Source: Zopfochytrium polystomum (Eukaryota > Chytridiomycota > Chytridiomycetes > Chytridiales > Chytridiaceae). From it: DNA of 64,000 nt. The position numbers and the translations under genes are program-made. Positions within the stretch are counted from its first letter, which is position 1; the number at the start of each line of letters is the position of its first letter. The stretch is taken from NCBI GenBank assembly GCA_025765615.1, contig JAIVFJ010000030.1, positions 372,001 to 436,000 on the forward strand, read 5' to 3'. This document shows, piece by piece, positions 20,109 to 31,829 of the stretch. A model generated the notes under the pieces. That model saw only the letters and a list, made by a program, of their open reading frames with translations, did no database searches and was not told the DNA's origin.

Positions 20109-23100
20109 ATGGATCTTGCAGACCTCCGCCGGCGTGCTGCGCTCTCCAGAGGGAAAAAGTCTCGACCACGAGAGGACGCAATCGCGGGTGCCGAGAAAGA
20201 AGATGGTGAGATTTCCGATGGCGACGATACCCCGGCAGGATCAGCAGCGAAGCCGGCCGTAGCTACTCTTGGTCGGCAGAACGACGCGCTGGCGTCTCTG
20301 CGTTCCGACTCCAGCATCGGAGACATTCAACCAACATATGCGGCTCCCAGCTGGCCCTCAATCGTCACGGCAGCACCTCTAACCGGCCATGTCGCACCAG
20401 TTGCCCTCCCACTGCTTGCTCCAATTAGTACACTGCCTTTGGGGACGCAGATGGGAAGCCTAGCTCCTCTGAGTCAAGGTATTTCCACTTTTTTTGCCCC
20501 GATCGCGCTATCCTCGTCGCTTACTGTTATCCCAAAGGTCTGAATGCTCCGGAAGCGGGCCAGGCATACCCCCCTTTCCTGCCAGCCGCATCCGTCCCAC
20601 CGCCTCCTGCGTCTGCTGATTTCTCTGGGAACCTTTTCGCCGTCCTTGGCCCGGGCTTTTACCCACTCATGGAGCTATCCACGATGCCGGAGGATGCCCA
20701 ATTTTTGAGTGAGGATTGAAGTGCCAGACCCTTCGTGCACTAGCACTGCTAACCGTGTGGTTTAGGCTTGGTGAACAAACCCGATGCTTTTCTCGAAGTC
20801 AAGCGACTGATTCGCGCTATGGTAGAAGCAGGGGTTCCTGTGAGCGTATTGTTCGAGTCTGGATTGTCTCCAGCAGTTATCATTGCATCTGCAGACGAGG
20901 AAGGTCTTCTGAATTGTGCGGACTTGAACTCCACTCCAATCCAGCCTTCCACGTCGTCAAGGCCACCTTTGTACCCCCAAGCAAATTTTGACCCCAACTG
21001 CACCAATGCAAGCACACCAATTGATTTCGTCAAGGCCAATGACCAAAACTTGGGAGACAAGCCATTCGAAAACTGCGGAGACAATCAGTTGAACGGTGGG
21101 CCCCAGGACGGCGGGTTTGAGTCGGCGCTTGAGGCGGCGGAACACGCCGAACAATGGCTTGAAAACGCGTCCAGAGCGTCCAGATCATCCGACGTCTCCA
21201 ACAAATCGAAGTCCGAACCGAAAAGTCAGACACTTGCTTGGCAAGAACTTCAAGCCCAAAATGGGTCAACACCAGCTTCTCCAGCCCTGGATGGGAATAG
21301 TCCTCCTTTGTTCTCCAGCTCAAGTACAGATGCACCAAATTATTCGACAGATACCGCCGACTCCGCGCCGGTCATGGAGGCCTCTTCGGGCGGGAGTTTG
21401 TTGGCCTTGAAAATCAAAGTAAATCGAACCAATCATACTGGAACTGGGAGACGAAACAGGCCTTCCGCCTTTCAGTTGAACGCATGGTCGTCATCTAAGT
21501 CCGATAACAAGCCTTTCGTTCCTGCAAAAAGTGATTCAATCATCATTGATCTCAGCGATTCCGACGGAACCGACGAGGAAGGGGCAAAAAGTGCAAAGCT
21601 TGACCCAAACCAGAGGAAAGATGCGGAGATGCGAACGCTTGAAGATGAGATTCAGCGTTTGACAGCTTTAATTAAGGAAAAGCAGCGCACATTAAATGTG
21701 CCAGTCAAAGGCACTGCTGCAAATGGTGGATTCGACCTGCCAAGTGGGGATGCAAACTCTCAAGCCACAACGCTATCCTCGACTTTTTTGATTAAAGAAA
21801 TGCAGCAGCGAACGTTAAATGTGCAAATGAAAGGCGCTGCAGCGAATAGAGGCCTGGACGTCCCAAGTGGGGATTCAAACTCTCAAGTCGGAACGTTGTC
21901 ATCGCACACTCCCTCGCCATCTACTTCGTCTCCACGCCCAGCAGAAACGTCGGCAAAGCTTCCGGCGGTTAACATCCGTATGGGAAACGATGCAGCTGGT
22001 GCAATGTCGCTGCAAAAAGAGCCCACCCAGTTTGAAGCAGAAATACTCGCTGACGAGAAACTTCTATCCTCAGCCAAAAGCGATGTAGATGCGAAAGGAA
22101 AGATGGTAGAATCACTTTCGCACAGCCTTGAAGATATTGTACAGTCTATAAAATCGATCGAGAAGGACATTGAAGACCGCCAAGCTCAGCTTGCGACCTT
22201 GGAAGAAGAGGTCAGCAAGACGAAGAAGTTGTTGGAGTCAGCAAAGGAACAGCTCCGAGAGAAAATGAAGTCGAAGGAGCATACAACTGCAAGCATTACT
22301 TCGCTGAAGAAGGCTCTGCTGTTGAAAGGAAATGTTTTGACAGAGCTTTCAGCGGCGCTCAATCTGAAGAGAAAGAAACTTCTGGATCGATCAGGAACTG
22401 TTTCGAACGTGGTGGCTGGGAGCCATTCTCCGAAAGCCGAGAAGCGGAAGACAGCCGAACAATCGAAGCCAGATCAAAACGCCCCTAAAAGACAAAAACT
22501 GACGACCGGCGGGCCAGGTTTGGTGCCTCGTTCATCCTTGAGAGCAACGACAAAGGTCCTTGATGACGTGATCGCCCTTCCAAAAGTCGATGAGCCTCCA
22601 GAGAAACGCGCTGCCGAATCTAACCCAACTGAAGCTCTACAAAGCATACCGTGGGAGAGGAACGAAAATGTCGAATACTTGCAGTTGCTAAGCTCCACGT
22701 TTCATCGACCGAGTCTGCTGTGCAACCTTCACGATTTGTACCGAAGTGTGTTTATGCAGACCCGCAAGATTGCACCGGAGAAAGAGATGCAGAACGACAC
22801 GGTATGCTTGCGACAACGGAGAGCCACTTACTGAAAATAATTTGAACATTTAAGAAATCAGGATCTGACATTGCTATTGTGCCGTTTACAAATTATGAAT
22901 CTCCTTTGAGATCTTTCCGATCGTATCGATTTAGCGATAGCGTCATGAAGAAAGGCGTAGAGGCTGTAAATTCAACGACTTTTAGTAATAAGATCGATTT
23001 CCGGAAGAAAATGTGCATGTACGAAATGCAAGGAGTTGCTTGCAATGATGAAAGCTGCACCTCTCAGCATTTTCGCACTGTAAAACTGTCTGGTCTGTTT

Positions 23101-25761
23101 GCGGTGCTTCCGAGGTCCATCCGCTAATTATGCCTTCGTTAACAGAACCAGAACTACTTGCCGACTTGCTAAAATACGTTAAAGTAGAAGATGAAAATCT
23201 TGCATCTGCTCTGGGTGATGCAATCCATTCGTCTCAAACGAAAGGCGTCCCATTCGACAAAATTTTGAAGTTAATCCAAGAAACAAGGGGATCTTGGTTG
23301 AATGATAAGACTCGAGTTGTCTCAATGAATCGCTTGCCAACCAAGACTCCAAAAGAAACCATTTTTGGAGAGAGTATCGATGGAGGAACCACACCTGCAC
23401 GACGAATTGATCCTTCCACTGAGCTTATTCCCCCCAATCATAGGATTCTCCTGCGAGGGCTCTCGAAACTTTTACGTGGAGAAGAGGTGCAAAGCGGCCG
23501 TTACTACGAAGTTACGTCCACGGATGACGAATACGAAGGTCTCCTGAAAAAGTCACCAGACAATATAGGCTTATGGGTGAACTACGCAGCAGCTTCGCTC
23601 CCAAGTCCTTTGACAACAGAGTCCCTCACAAAAATGTCGACGAATCTAAACAAGGCACTACACATTCTCTCAAGAGCTTTGCAATTTAATCGTGACTCTG
23701 AGACACTTTGGAACTTCTACCTTGAGTTGTTTGTTCGACGAGGTGCAGTACGGGAAATCCGAGAAGTTTTTGAGCAGGCCATCGGATTTCTCCCACTATC
23801 CGCGGATCTTTGGTGGAGGTATCTTGTCTGGGAAGAGGATAGTTACAAGCTGGACATTCTTCAACGGATGCAGAGGGTTTTCACGAAGGATTGCAACACA
23901 ATCGGTGCGTTGATCGTTTACTCCCAGCAATCAGAGGGATCATCATATCGGAGCTAAAGTCCATACAATCCAGATCCTGAAAGACGTTCCCTCGTCCTTA
24001 CCTCCATAATTTTGTCGATAACAGACATGCGTTTGCAAGATGCAGGTGTCCAATCCGCCGTCACGTTTCTCCGAAACTTTCTCTATGATAGCTTTGTTTG
24101 TGCGGAAGATGAATATCCCCCGATTGCGGAGACACAGGCACAAAAGCTGCTGACCGAATACGACTTGGCGTTCGTGTGGCTCTGTTTACTCTGTTTGTTG
24201 CACTTGGAAAGTCTTCCAGTCAGAGTATTCCGGCAATATCCGTTTTCCTTCCTCGCCAACAATACCTTGTTCGTCATCAAGTACTCACAAGCGAAGTCAC
24301 CACCAAATGATATTTTCGGCCTTCTCAAGCACCTAGCTTTGGAAACCGCTTGGAGTTGTGCAAACATTCGTGCCGCTCTATTGGCAAATTTGCTGGAGTT
24401 CAAAGTTGCGCGAATGGAGGAAACAGATCAAATCGTTGCGCTGATTGTGAAGGAAGGCAATGAGAGCTACCCTGTGTTGGATGCTTTGATGAGTCTCTCG
24501 GACGAAAAGGTCGATTGTTTTCTCACCTTACGTGGCCTTTTCTTACGGGATGAACAGGTCCTTTCCAAGCTCCTGTTTGAAAACAAAGCCTGTTCGATGC
24601 GGATTGGCCTCTGGAACCGCTTGGTGCGGCTGTTTCTTGAACGGGAAACAAATGCGAGAGAAATCGCTTTATGCTTGACAAACGCGGTTCGAATTTTTCA
24701 CGGCGTACCAGCGGTGAGGTTTCTTCGGCTTGATTGGATAATTGCTGAGAAGCGGTTCGCCCTTTCAGGTTGAAGCCGACAATAGCAGCTTCGAAGAACT
24801 TCTTGAAGAGGGTTCCAGGCTGTATGAGGCTGCTATCTCCAATCACCCACTTCCCCCCCTTTCGTCATTTCTCAGAAGCAGTGTCCACTTTTGGATCAAT
24901 TTGCTGCTTTTGGAAAGCTTGAAGGAGTCAGCAAAACCAGCTTCGCTGTCGGTAAAGCTACAAACTGCTCTTGAGCAGGTGCTGGACCGGGGCTCCCGTT
25001 TGCAGCTTTGGCGTCAAGCTATCGGGTTATCTCTGTTCTCTCACGACATCCGGGCCCAATCGACCCGAAGCATCCACTCGGCGATGGCACGGATCTTGCA
25101 CGAAGACCTCTCGATGGTGCATGTTGCTAGTTCCACTGACGCAGAGATCGATTTTATGCAACCGCTTCCGCCCAAAGTAAACAGAACACTTTGCTTTAAA
25201 CTGATAACGAACTGCTTTGTTTTCGTCCTACAACGAATTTGTAGGACCATTTCGATCTCAGTGAACTTCTGAAGTTTGCTCTTCAATGTCTTCCTGAAGA
25301 TCAGCGAACCGACTTAATTGATTTTGTTGTCCGTACCAGTCCTGATCTAGCGGGATTCTCTCCCTGGTTTGAAGTTTGTTTCAGAGGTTCTGCCTGCTTA
25401 CCCTGTTCTGTTTTCTCTGTTTTCTTGCACCCCGCCAATTCCTCCCGAATGTTTTTCAGGCTGGCGAAATACCAATTTGATGCTTCCTCTCTCAACAAGG
25501 GATTGAAGCTACTTTGGCTGGCAGTTCGAAATGACCCTTTGTCAGCCGAAGCTTGGAATCGGTAAGGTTACTTGTCATGTATCCGATCGCCTGGGGTTTC
25601 AACTACCTTCTGTCACGTTTATGCCATATTATGTCCTTATTTCCAGTCTTATCAAGATTCACTCTCTCGTCGGGTTCGAAACAAACGAATTCAGAAAAGA
25701 GGCTGCTGCGCTTGCCGGAAAGTTTTTACCGAGGCTCGCTGACAGTTTTCGCAAAGTATGA
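20109..25761 (+). CDS. RED1 / ZFC3H1-like nuclear RNA-decay scaffold
   Basis: A long multi-exon gene. The diagnostic part is at 22853-23090: YESPLRSFRSYRFSDS, FSNKIDFRKKMCMYEMQG, then CNDESCTSQHF, the C3H-type zf-C3H1 motif of animal ZFC3H1 and fission yeast Red1. These proteins bridge Mtr4 helicase to poly(A)-binding proteins and feed RNAs to the nuclear exosome. Upstream lies a Ser/Pro-rich region, an acidic SUMO-interaction-like patch (SIIIDLSDSDGTDEE, about 21540) and a coiled coil (about 22060-22330). Downstream is a long array of half-TPR helices such as ALHILSRALQFNRDSETLWN (23130-25761), as in ZFC3H1. A 69-base intron near 23905 removes an in-frame stop. The last part (25270-25560) may hold a further intron. 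Identity is strong; exon borders are partly approximate. Confidence 0.85.
21668..21907 (+). repeat. Tandem 120-base duplication inside RED1-like gene
   Basis: Two adjacent in-frame copies of 120 bases each encode a roughly 40-residue unit. The copies share RTLNV near the start and PSGDxNSQ near the end. They differ at many silent and replacement sites, so this is an old duplication in the disordered region before the coiled coil. Confidence 0.85.
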
Positions 25762-26041
25762 TCCGCAGTTCCCACGGCAGACGGAAGTGAAGAAAACTTC
25801 GACCGTTTTTTCTCCTGTCGCTCCTTCCCAACCTTTTGTGCGATCCTCCCCGACGTTGATGTTCAATTGGCCTGGTTCTAACGCTTAATCCATTAACCGT
25901 TCGAAACCAACTCGGCTGAAAGCTCTGTCGTTATTAGACATCGTCGGCGGACATTCCAGAAATACTTGAATAGGATGGATTTTATTTGGAAGCTTGACTG
26001 TCCGCAGCAGCTGACCTACTCGATGAGCACATGGGTTGTTT

Positions 26042-26422
26042 CTATTCTCTTGTGTGTTGCTTTCGCTTTGCTTTGATTTCCTTCAGCTGCTTTGCGCTCA
26101 CCATCAAATTGCAAACCACTTCCTGACGCACTGCCTTTCCTTTCAACACTAGAATCATGCAAGTTGTGCCCGTCTTCATTCCCTTTCCTCCAGTGACATC
26201 CCCATTGGTCCTGAGAGCTTGCCAGTCCAGACCGAGTTCGGGATTCAAAAGCTGCAAAGTTCGCACCCAACGCGACTCCGTCCTTCTTGTGCGCTGTGGC
26301 TGGAATCGACGAGCTGTCGTTCCATTGCTAATATGCGGGAATGCTTTCGAAACCGGCACAGGAAGACTCACTGGAAAGTCTAATGTGCTGGAACGTCCTC
26401 CTTCGCCCATTCTAGAAGCCAA
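26042..26422 (-). CDS. Unrecognised short open frame
   Basis: A 126-codon frame starts MASRMGEGGRSSTLDFPVSL and ends in a basic helix, VSAKQLKEIKAKRKQHTRE. No family is recognised, no splice partner is obvious, and the opposite strand is also open here. It may be a real small gene, since the basic end is helix-like, or chance coding in the 3' region after the RED1-like gene. It is listed so the stretch is not left blank. Confidence 0.2.
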   Translation of the reverse strand: MASRMGEGGRSSTLDFPVSLPVPVSKAFPHISNGTTARRFQPQRTRRTESRWVRTLQLLNPELGLDWQALRTNGDVTGGKGMKTGTTCMILVLKGKAVRQEVVCNLMVSAKQLKEIKAKRKQHTRE

Positions 26423-27250
26423 TATCTGTACGCCACCACGCGCATTGCCCAGAACTGGCGTTGCACTCAGTGCTGCCGAACTGTTGACTGTTGATAGTCT
26501 TTTTCCTTTCTTACTTAGCTATTTAAGACCCCAAGGATCCTAAATAAAGGATTATTGCTCAAGTTTGTCGTGTCCCATCAGTCCGCCTTGGCGTAAGCGG
26601 AAAAAGGTGGCTCTTCGGGTGGAATTTACGCCTCCTCCGCCTCCTCATTGTTTTGGCGCAACAAGATGATTATTTTTTCCCCCCTGACTTCAATCTGCCA
26701 CGCTGATTATTCCCTCCTCAATTTGGGCCATCGTCACTATCTTGGCAAGCGCGCACTCAGCATGCAGGTTCCGCGCAATGTACAAATCGCCTCCTTTTGG
26801 GACACCTTGACGCCCGCGGCTGCTAGCTGAGGGGCCTCGCCTCATCGTTGTGGTCCTTCGCCGACTGCCTGTAAACTGACAGACAATATTTAATTGCATC
26901 AAGTGTGTGGCAAGTGTGTTTATCCGCACAAAATGTGGCCCAGCAATGGCCCATCAGCGTCCATTCATCAAGAAACGTTCTGGAGGAAAAGGTTTAGTGA
27001 TGCATGCATACACAGATATCCCCACCCCCGTCTCACCCGTCTATCCCCTCCCCCAGAGCGATATCTATCCTGCCCCGCAAACGCAGGTGGGAGGCCCGCG
27101 TGATCACGCGGAGCACGATCGCAACGGCGAGTGGTTGGCGTTCGACAGGGCTGCAGGCGCGAGCAGCAGGTTTTCCTTTCGGCTTTGAAGCGGTGGGCGA
27201 CGACAACGTCGTCACCAGAGGCTACGGGCATTCTTTCCCCAAACCCCCAG

Positions 27251-27283
<33 letters not shown>

Positions 27284-27842
27284 TACTCTCTCTTTTTCTC
27301 TCTCTTAGTGGATTCGATGGCGGTGGATGGCGGATGTAGCCGCGCTTCCCGCGACTGCACCCGCACCCGCCTTTGTGGCAATGGGTGTTGGCGCCTGACC
27401 GCGCCCTTGTTGTTTGTGAACTTCTGGTTTTTCGCGTTTGTGACTATCTCACACACGTGACCGTCACATGACCTCCAGCCACGAACTGAAACTGGAACCG
27501 CCATTACACTACCTAAGGCATTGGGTCCTGGGGCATCCCCCAGTGTCCAAAGCGGTGAGCCCGCATTCCTAGTAGGCCCAGTAACGTTCCAAAACAAAGT
27601 GCTTCACCACGGCCTTGACTACTCATCACACGCTGATACTCTCCCTCAGTTTAGAGAGGAACAATCCCTGTACCCCTAAAACACCTGCACATGCAGCATT
27701 CACTGTATGGAGGGTAACAATCCCTTGTGCTTTAGAAAGGAAGAGAAACATTCCAACTCAGGAACAAAAACTATCCCATCGGAAATGAACTCGTTCCATT
27801 ACCTCAACTGGACTTCTCTTCTTTAAGTCCTCAAGACCCGCT
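26423..27842. other. Gene-poor stretch with (CT)n repeat
   Basis: No supported gene lies in these 1.4 kb. A (CT)n-type run interrupted by A lies at about 27251-27303. The sequence from about 27480 onwards becomes AT-richer and leads into the retroelement relic. Confidence 0.4.
27251..27303 (+). repeat. Imperfect (CT)n microsatellite
   Basis: TCTC repeats with a few A and T interruptions. They lie in a non-coding stretch. Confidence 0.8.
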
Positions 27843-28201
27843 AACCCAGCAATGAATGTAGCCGCTCATGCTGTTTCTCCAGTAACGCCTTCGTTAGGAT
27901 GTCCGCAACCATGTCTTCCGTCCTGCATGACGATTGCTATCGTCAACATGTTATCCTCCTTGATATTTGTTGGACTGAAGGCCATCCCTAACTCAAACTC
28001 AAACTGCATTCCCAGCTTCCTTCCTTTACAGGCTCTGCAAGGGCATTTGTTTCCACCTCAGTCGACGGCAGAGCAACTGTAATCTGCTTTTTTCTCGACC
28101 AGTTTACCGCAACCCCAGCCAGGAGGAATATATTACTGGAACAGCTTTGACGTTCCTCCTCCTCGGCATAACTCGCATCTGCACAATGTGAGACTACAAT
28201 G
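27843..28201 (-). mobile_element. Broken Ty1/Copia retrotransposon end (RNase H region)
   Basis: Reading the minus strand gives degraded but clear Copia RNase H text: DASYAEEEERQSCSSNIFLL, then AVNWSRKKQITVALPSTEVE. The intact family consensus has WSSKRQPTVALSSTEAEY. In another frame the very 3' end of the pol gene follows, MVADILTKALLEKQHERLHS and LLGL, ending at TAG near 27843. Stops and frameshifts separate the parts and the STEAEY Tyr is changed, so the element is dead. The rest of pol (integrase, reverse transcriptase) is not seen upstream; the sequence beyond 28201 is unrelated. A purine run after the stop may be a remnant polypurine tract. Confidence 0.75.
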
Positions 28202-30060
28202 AGGTCTCAGTGATAAAGTCTAGGGATTTTATTTGCAAAAACAAGCATACCTGTCATAAAACCGCAAGGATCAGGACCCTATTATTATCTCCAGTTCTTT
28301 GGTTCCAAGGTGTAATCAAAGTGTATTTGCAGCTACCTGTCTTTATTATTGGGACTGCCTTTACTACTTTTGTCTTTACAGTTTCCGTTGTGCCTGGGTT
28401 TTCCCAGCATGTTACTTTTTTGGTGACTAACAGAGACTGACCAACTGCTCACAGATGCGATGTCTGACAGGCTGTACCTCACACCCTAATTTGTTATTTA
28501 TTTTGGCACTTGTACATACATGCATAGAGGGTTGGGGGACTAAGAGCATTTGTGGTGGATTCTCCAAGTCAGGAGGGGTTGACTTGTCAATTTCACCTGT
28601 CTGTCCCACTGCGCTACTAACCACTCCTGTTGTTAGGCGGAACTGACTGGTTAGCAGCAAGAGGCACAAGACAGACCCGACCCTATTGTGACTGTCAGTT
28701 ATCGTTCTCACAATGCCCATGGGAGAGTGAATCACTGCCAATGCAGACCTGGGTGCAGGCTGGCGCTGATGACAAATACTCTGAGTATTAAGTGGAACAG
28801 AAACCCAGTGTCAACAGTTTCCTCCTCCTCTGCTCAAGCAGATAATATAGGAGAGGTTTTACCCTGTGTCAGTCACACTTGCCTAGCAACTATAACAGCA
28901 TGTATATCATCATTGTGTATCAATCATAACAGAGTTTTTCTCTTTCTCTCGAAGTTGGGAAGAAGGACCACCCACAAACACACATCTCCACTTCATTCAC
29001 TCCTTCCACTCACTCACTCAGAGTAGACTGTTTACACTTGTCGTTGTTGAATTTGTTATCATTGTCAGACCTGCCCCACCACCACTGCACCCAGCCCTGC
29101 ACCAGCCAACTTACAGCTGTTGTTGTTGCCACCATTGCCTACTGTCTGCCTGTTGGTGATTGCGCCTTGTTATGACTCACCCTCTGGAAACCTCTGGAAC
29201 CTTCTAGAACATTCCTTCATGGAACCTGGTGGAAACCTCTGTAACCTTCTTTGCTTTCCTGACTTGTCTTGTTGTCATTGGTATCATTGGTATCATTGTA
29301 TTACTAATTGCTCTTTCTGGATTTCTTTGAATTTTGACAAGGAAGACTCTCAAAAGGTATAAAAGGGGGATGGGGGACCTGTTCCATCCCTCAAGTGAAT
29401 TATTGTTTCCAATACAATCATCACTCCTCTCAGTTCCTTCTCTGCCTTGCCTTGCCTTGTCCTGCCATGTTCCTGACACGCCTGGTGTGTCGAAAGAGCA
29501 CCAACAGGCTTGAGGCAGCATGGAGCGAGAGCTGCTTGCTTAGAGCAGTAGCCCTGTCTTGTAAAGAGGGAAGCACCCTTTGTTGCCAAAGTAGACAGAG
29601 AGCCAGTGCTGTCAGACAGGTTGTTGAGAGCGAAGTGCCCTGTACAAAGTATGACACAAGGTAGAACTTGAACAGCTTAGCAGGTTGAGGTGTCTGAAGA
29701 GGATAGAGTAACTCAGATAACAATAATGGTTTTGTTGTTTGTGTGTTCAAGGGTAGAGAGAGCAGGCAGATGTGAAATCATGAACAGGATCAGGGATGAT
29801 TATTCTCTGGAGCTCCTGGAGCTACCCCTTTTATACTGCAGGTGGTCTCAGGAATCAGACTGTGGTGATAGTATTTTAGCTCTGAGAGATAGAGTTTTAG
29901 ATTTCAAGGATGCTTTTAGGTGGGCATGACATCATTGTTGCATCACGCTGATTTGGACAAAAGGGTCAGAGGGAGCTTCATTGGATGCAACTGCTGAGGC
30001 TCGGCCCAAAAGAGTGCTGTAACTTGCTTCTATGACCACTGATCTTCGTTTTTTTTCGTT
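28202..30060. mobile_element. LTR-like or unknown repeat-derived stretch
   Basis: About 1.85 kb with base use unlike the rest of the window: many TGTT, CCTTG and TGGTATCATT runs and little coding signal. A TATA box (ggtataaaaggg, 29356-29367) followed by a pyrimidine-rich start-like region and CCTTG repeats looks like the promoter of a long terminal repeat. A candidate left end with TGTTAG is at 28631. No matching second copy, target-site duplication or coding domain was found, so this is a suggestion only. A 79-codon frame (29690-29929) of unknown meaning lies at its right side. Confidence 0.3.
29356..29367 (+). promoter_or_regulatory. TATA-box-like element
   Basis: A GGTATAAAAGGGGG context lies in the gene-poor island. 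It is a strong match to a core-promoter TATA box, with no downstream gene for a kilobase. It fits an LTR promoter better than a host gene. Confidence 0.5.
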
Positions 30061-30357
30061 TCCCTTTTCTTTTTCTCTTTTTCATTTTTCTAATTTTTTT
30101 TTTCAACATGTACTTTTGTCTTTGTTCGGGTCGTTCTCACTTGACTTCCCCAGTCGTTTTCCACATGCGAAAAACTTGACTGCCGTGTTTCCTGGATTCC
30201 GAGGCGTGCCGCAGGGGGAGGAGACAAAGATTTCCAAGAGAGAAGATTCCACCCACAAAGAGGGAGGGAGAGGGACAGAGCGAGCGAGGGAAAAGTGGGG
30301 GGGGGGGTTTTTTTTTCTTTTTTCTTCGATTTTTTGGTCAAGTCAAAGACAGACCAG

Positions 30358-30440
30358 ATGGACGAGGAGAAGCGTGCCGCTTGCGCCGGCCTCCTTGGCA
30401 TTGCGGCGTGCGGTGGACGACGAGATTCGGAGGAGGAGGC

Positions 30441-30472
<32 letters not shown>

Positions 30473-31789
30473 GCGCCGTGGGCGGCTTCGGCCGCCGCCC
30501 CACCCGAACCCCTGCCAGTGTCAGGAGACCAACAGCACCAGCAGCAGCCATTCGCAGCAGCCCTAGCCTCCATCGTCGACAGCTGCTGGCTCGTTGGCAC
30601 CCTCCACCGATCGTCGAGCGTTCGCCTCGAAACCACCCAGCACTGCGACAGTCTCGCCGATTTGTCTGGCCCTGCTTTATTGCGCTTGCTTTCGCATCTG
30701 TGTTCAGTTCTGCGTTTGACGGCGAAGGGGCTTTGGCCAAGGCGCTGGTCGCTGACTCGTTTCCTGTCCCAAATGCCGAAGCGGCCGCCATTCCGTACAT
30801 TTTGACTTCATCATCGATTGGGTCCGATGACCCTGCAAATGTGGAAACTTCGCCAGCTTCCCGTGATGGCAGCGCTGCATTTTTGGATTCCACTCCACCT
30901 ACTCCCGTCGTTGTGGGACCTCCTTCAACGTCACCTAGTGGCCAAACCCCGGTCACGATCGTCTCAACGTCGGTTACCGTAACTTCTTCAACAGTGGAAA
31001 TCGGCTTCCCGACTGAAACTAGCGGTACGCCGAAGTTCTTTTCAAATGCAACAATTGACCTAACTGACCGTATTGTGTGATATGCGGCAACCGCGGCATA
31101 TCTATTCCAGACCCATCTACGGGCGGTGAGTGTTTGTTTTTTTCCATCTCCGTATTCAGACCTAATAGAAAATGGAAGACGAAACGGCGCAAAATTTGAG
31201 CGCTGCATCATCAGACCACCCATCTCCAACAGCGTTTCCAACTGCAACTACCTCGTCGAGCGTGTCAGCTTTACCGACCATTCCAGGCACGAGCAATGTG
31301 CCGTCAGGAACGGTAGTTAATTCGTTGAGCACTTCAACCACCACGCCAGCTTCGAGCCCAGCTCCTCCGACAACAACGACGTCCGATTCCCCTTCCGAGG
31401 TTATTTCCAGCCTATCGTCGGCAACTTCAACCGACATACCCATCGGTTCGAGCAGCCCGATGGTGACGACCGTGACAAGCCCAATTCCTTCGGAGGCGTC
31501 CCAAACAAAGTCTCCTGACATCACGGTCACTGACTCGCCAAGCATTCAGAGCACAACGGCCGCGATGACGAACTCGTCGCCCCTTGTTCCGACAATAAGC
31601 TCCGTAATGAGCGATCCTACTCCGTTCGGAAGGGGGCCTCCTCCGGTTCTTCGTGTGGATCAAGGAGGTACGCTGTATCGTGCTGCGACCATTTGCTAAA
31701 AATCTCTAAATAATCTTATCATTTCGAATTGAGCAGCCCCTGCAGACGTTGACGAGCTACCGAAGTAAGGGGTTTTTTTCGGTCACGCT

Positions 31790-31829
<40 letters not shown>

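Noticed and set aside
29275..29305. TTGGTATCATTGGTATC as a retroelement primer-binding site
   Set aside because: It resembles the TGGTATCAGAG site of Copia elements only in part, is itself a short tandem repeat, and lies before the TATA box, not after an LTR end.
30090..31247. Long minus-strand open frame of 385 codons
   Set aside because: It lies opposite the mucin-like gene, whose Ser/Thr codon bias leaves the reverse strand open. Its text shows no recognisable domain and the + strand splices cleanly.
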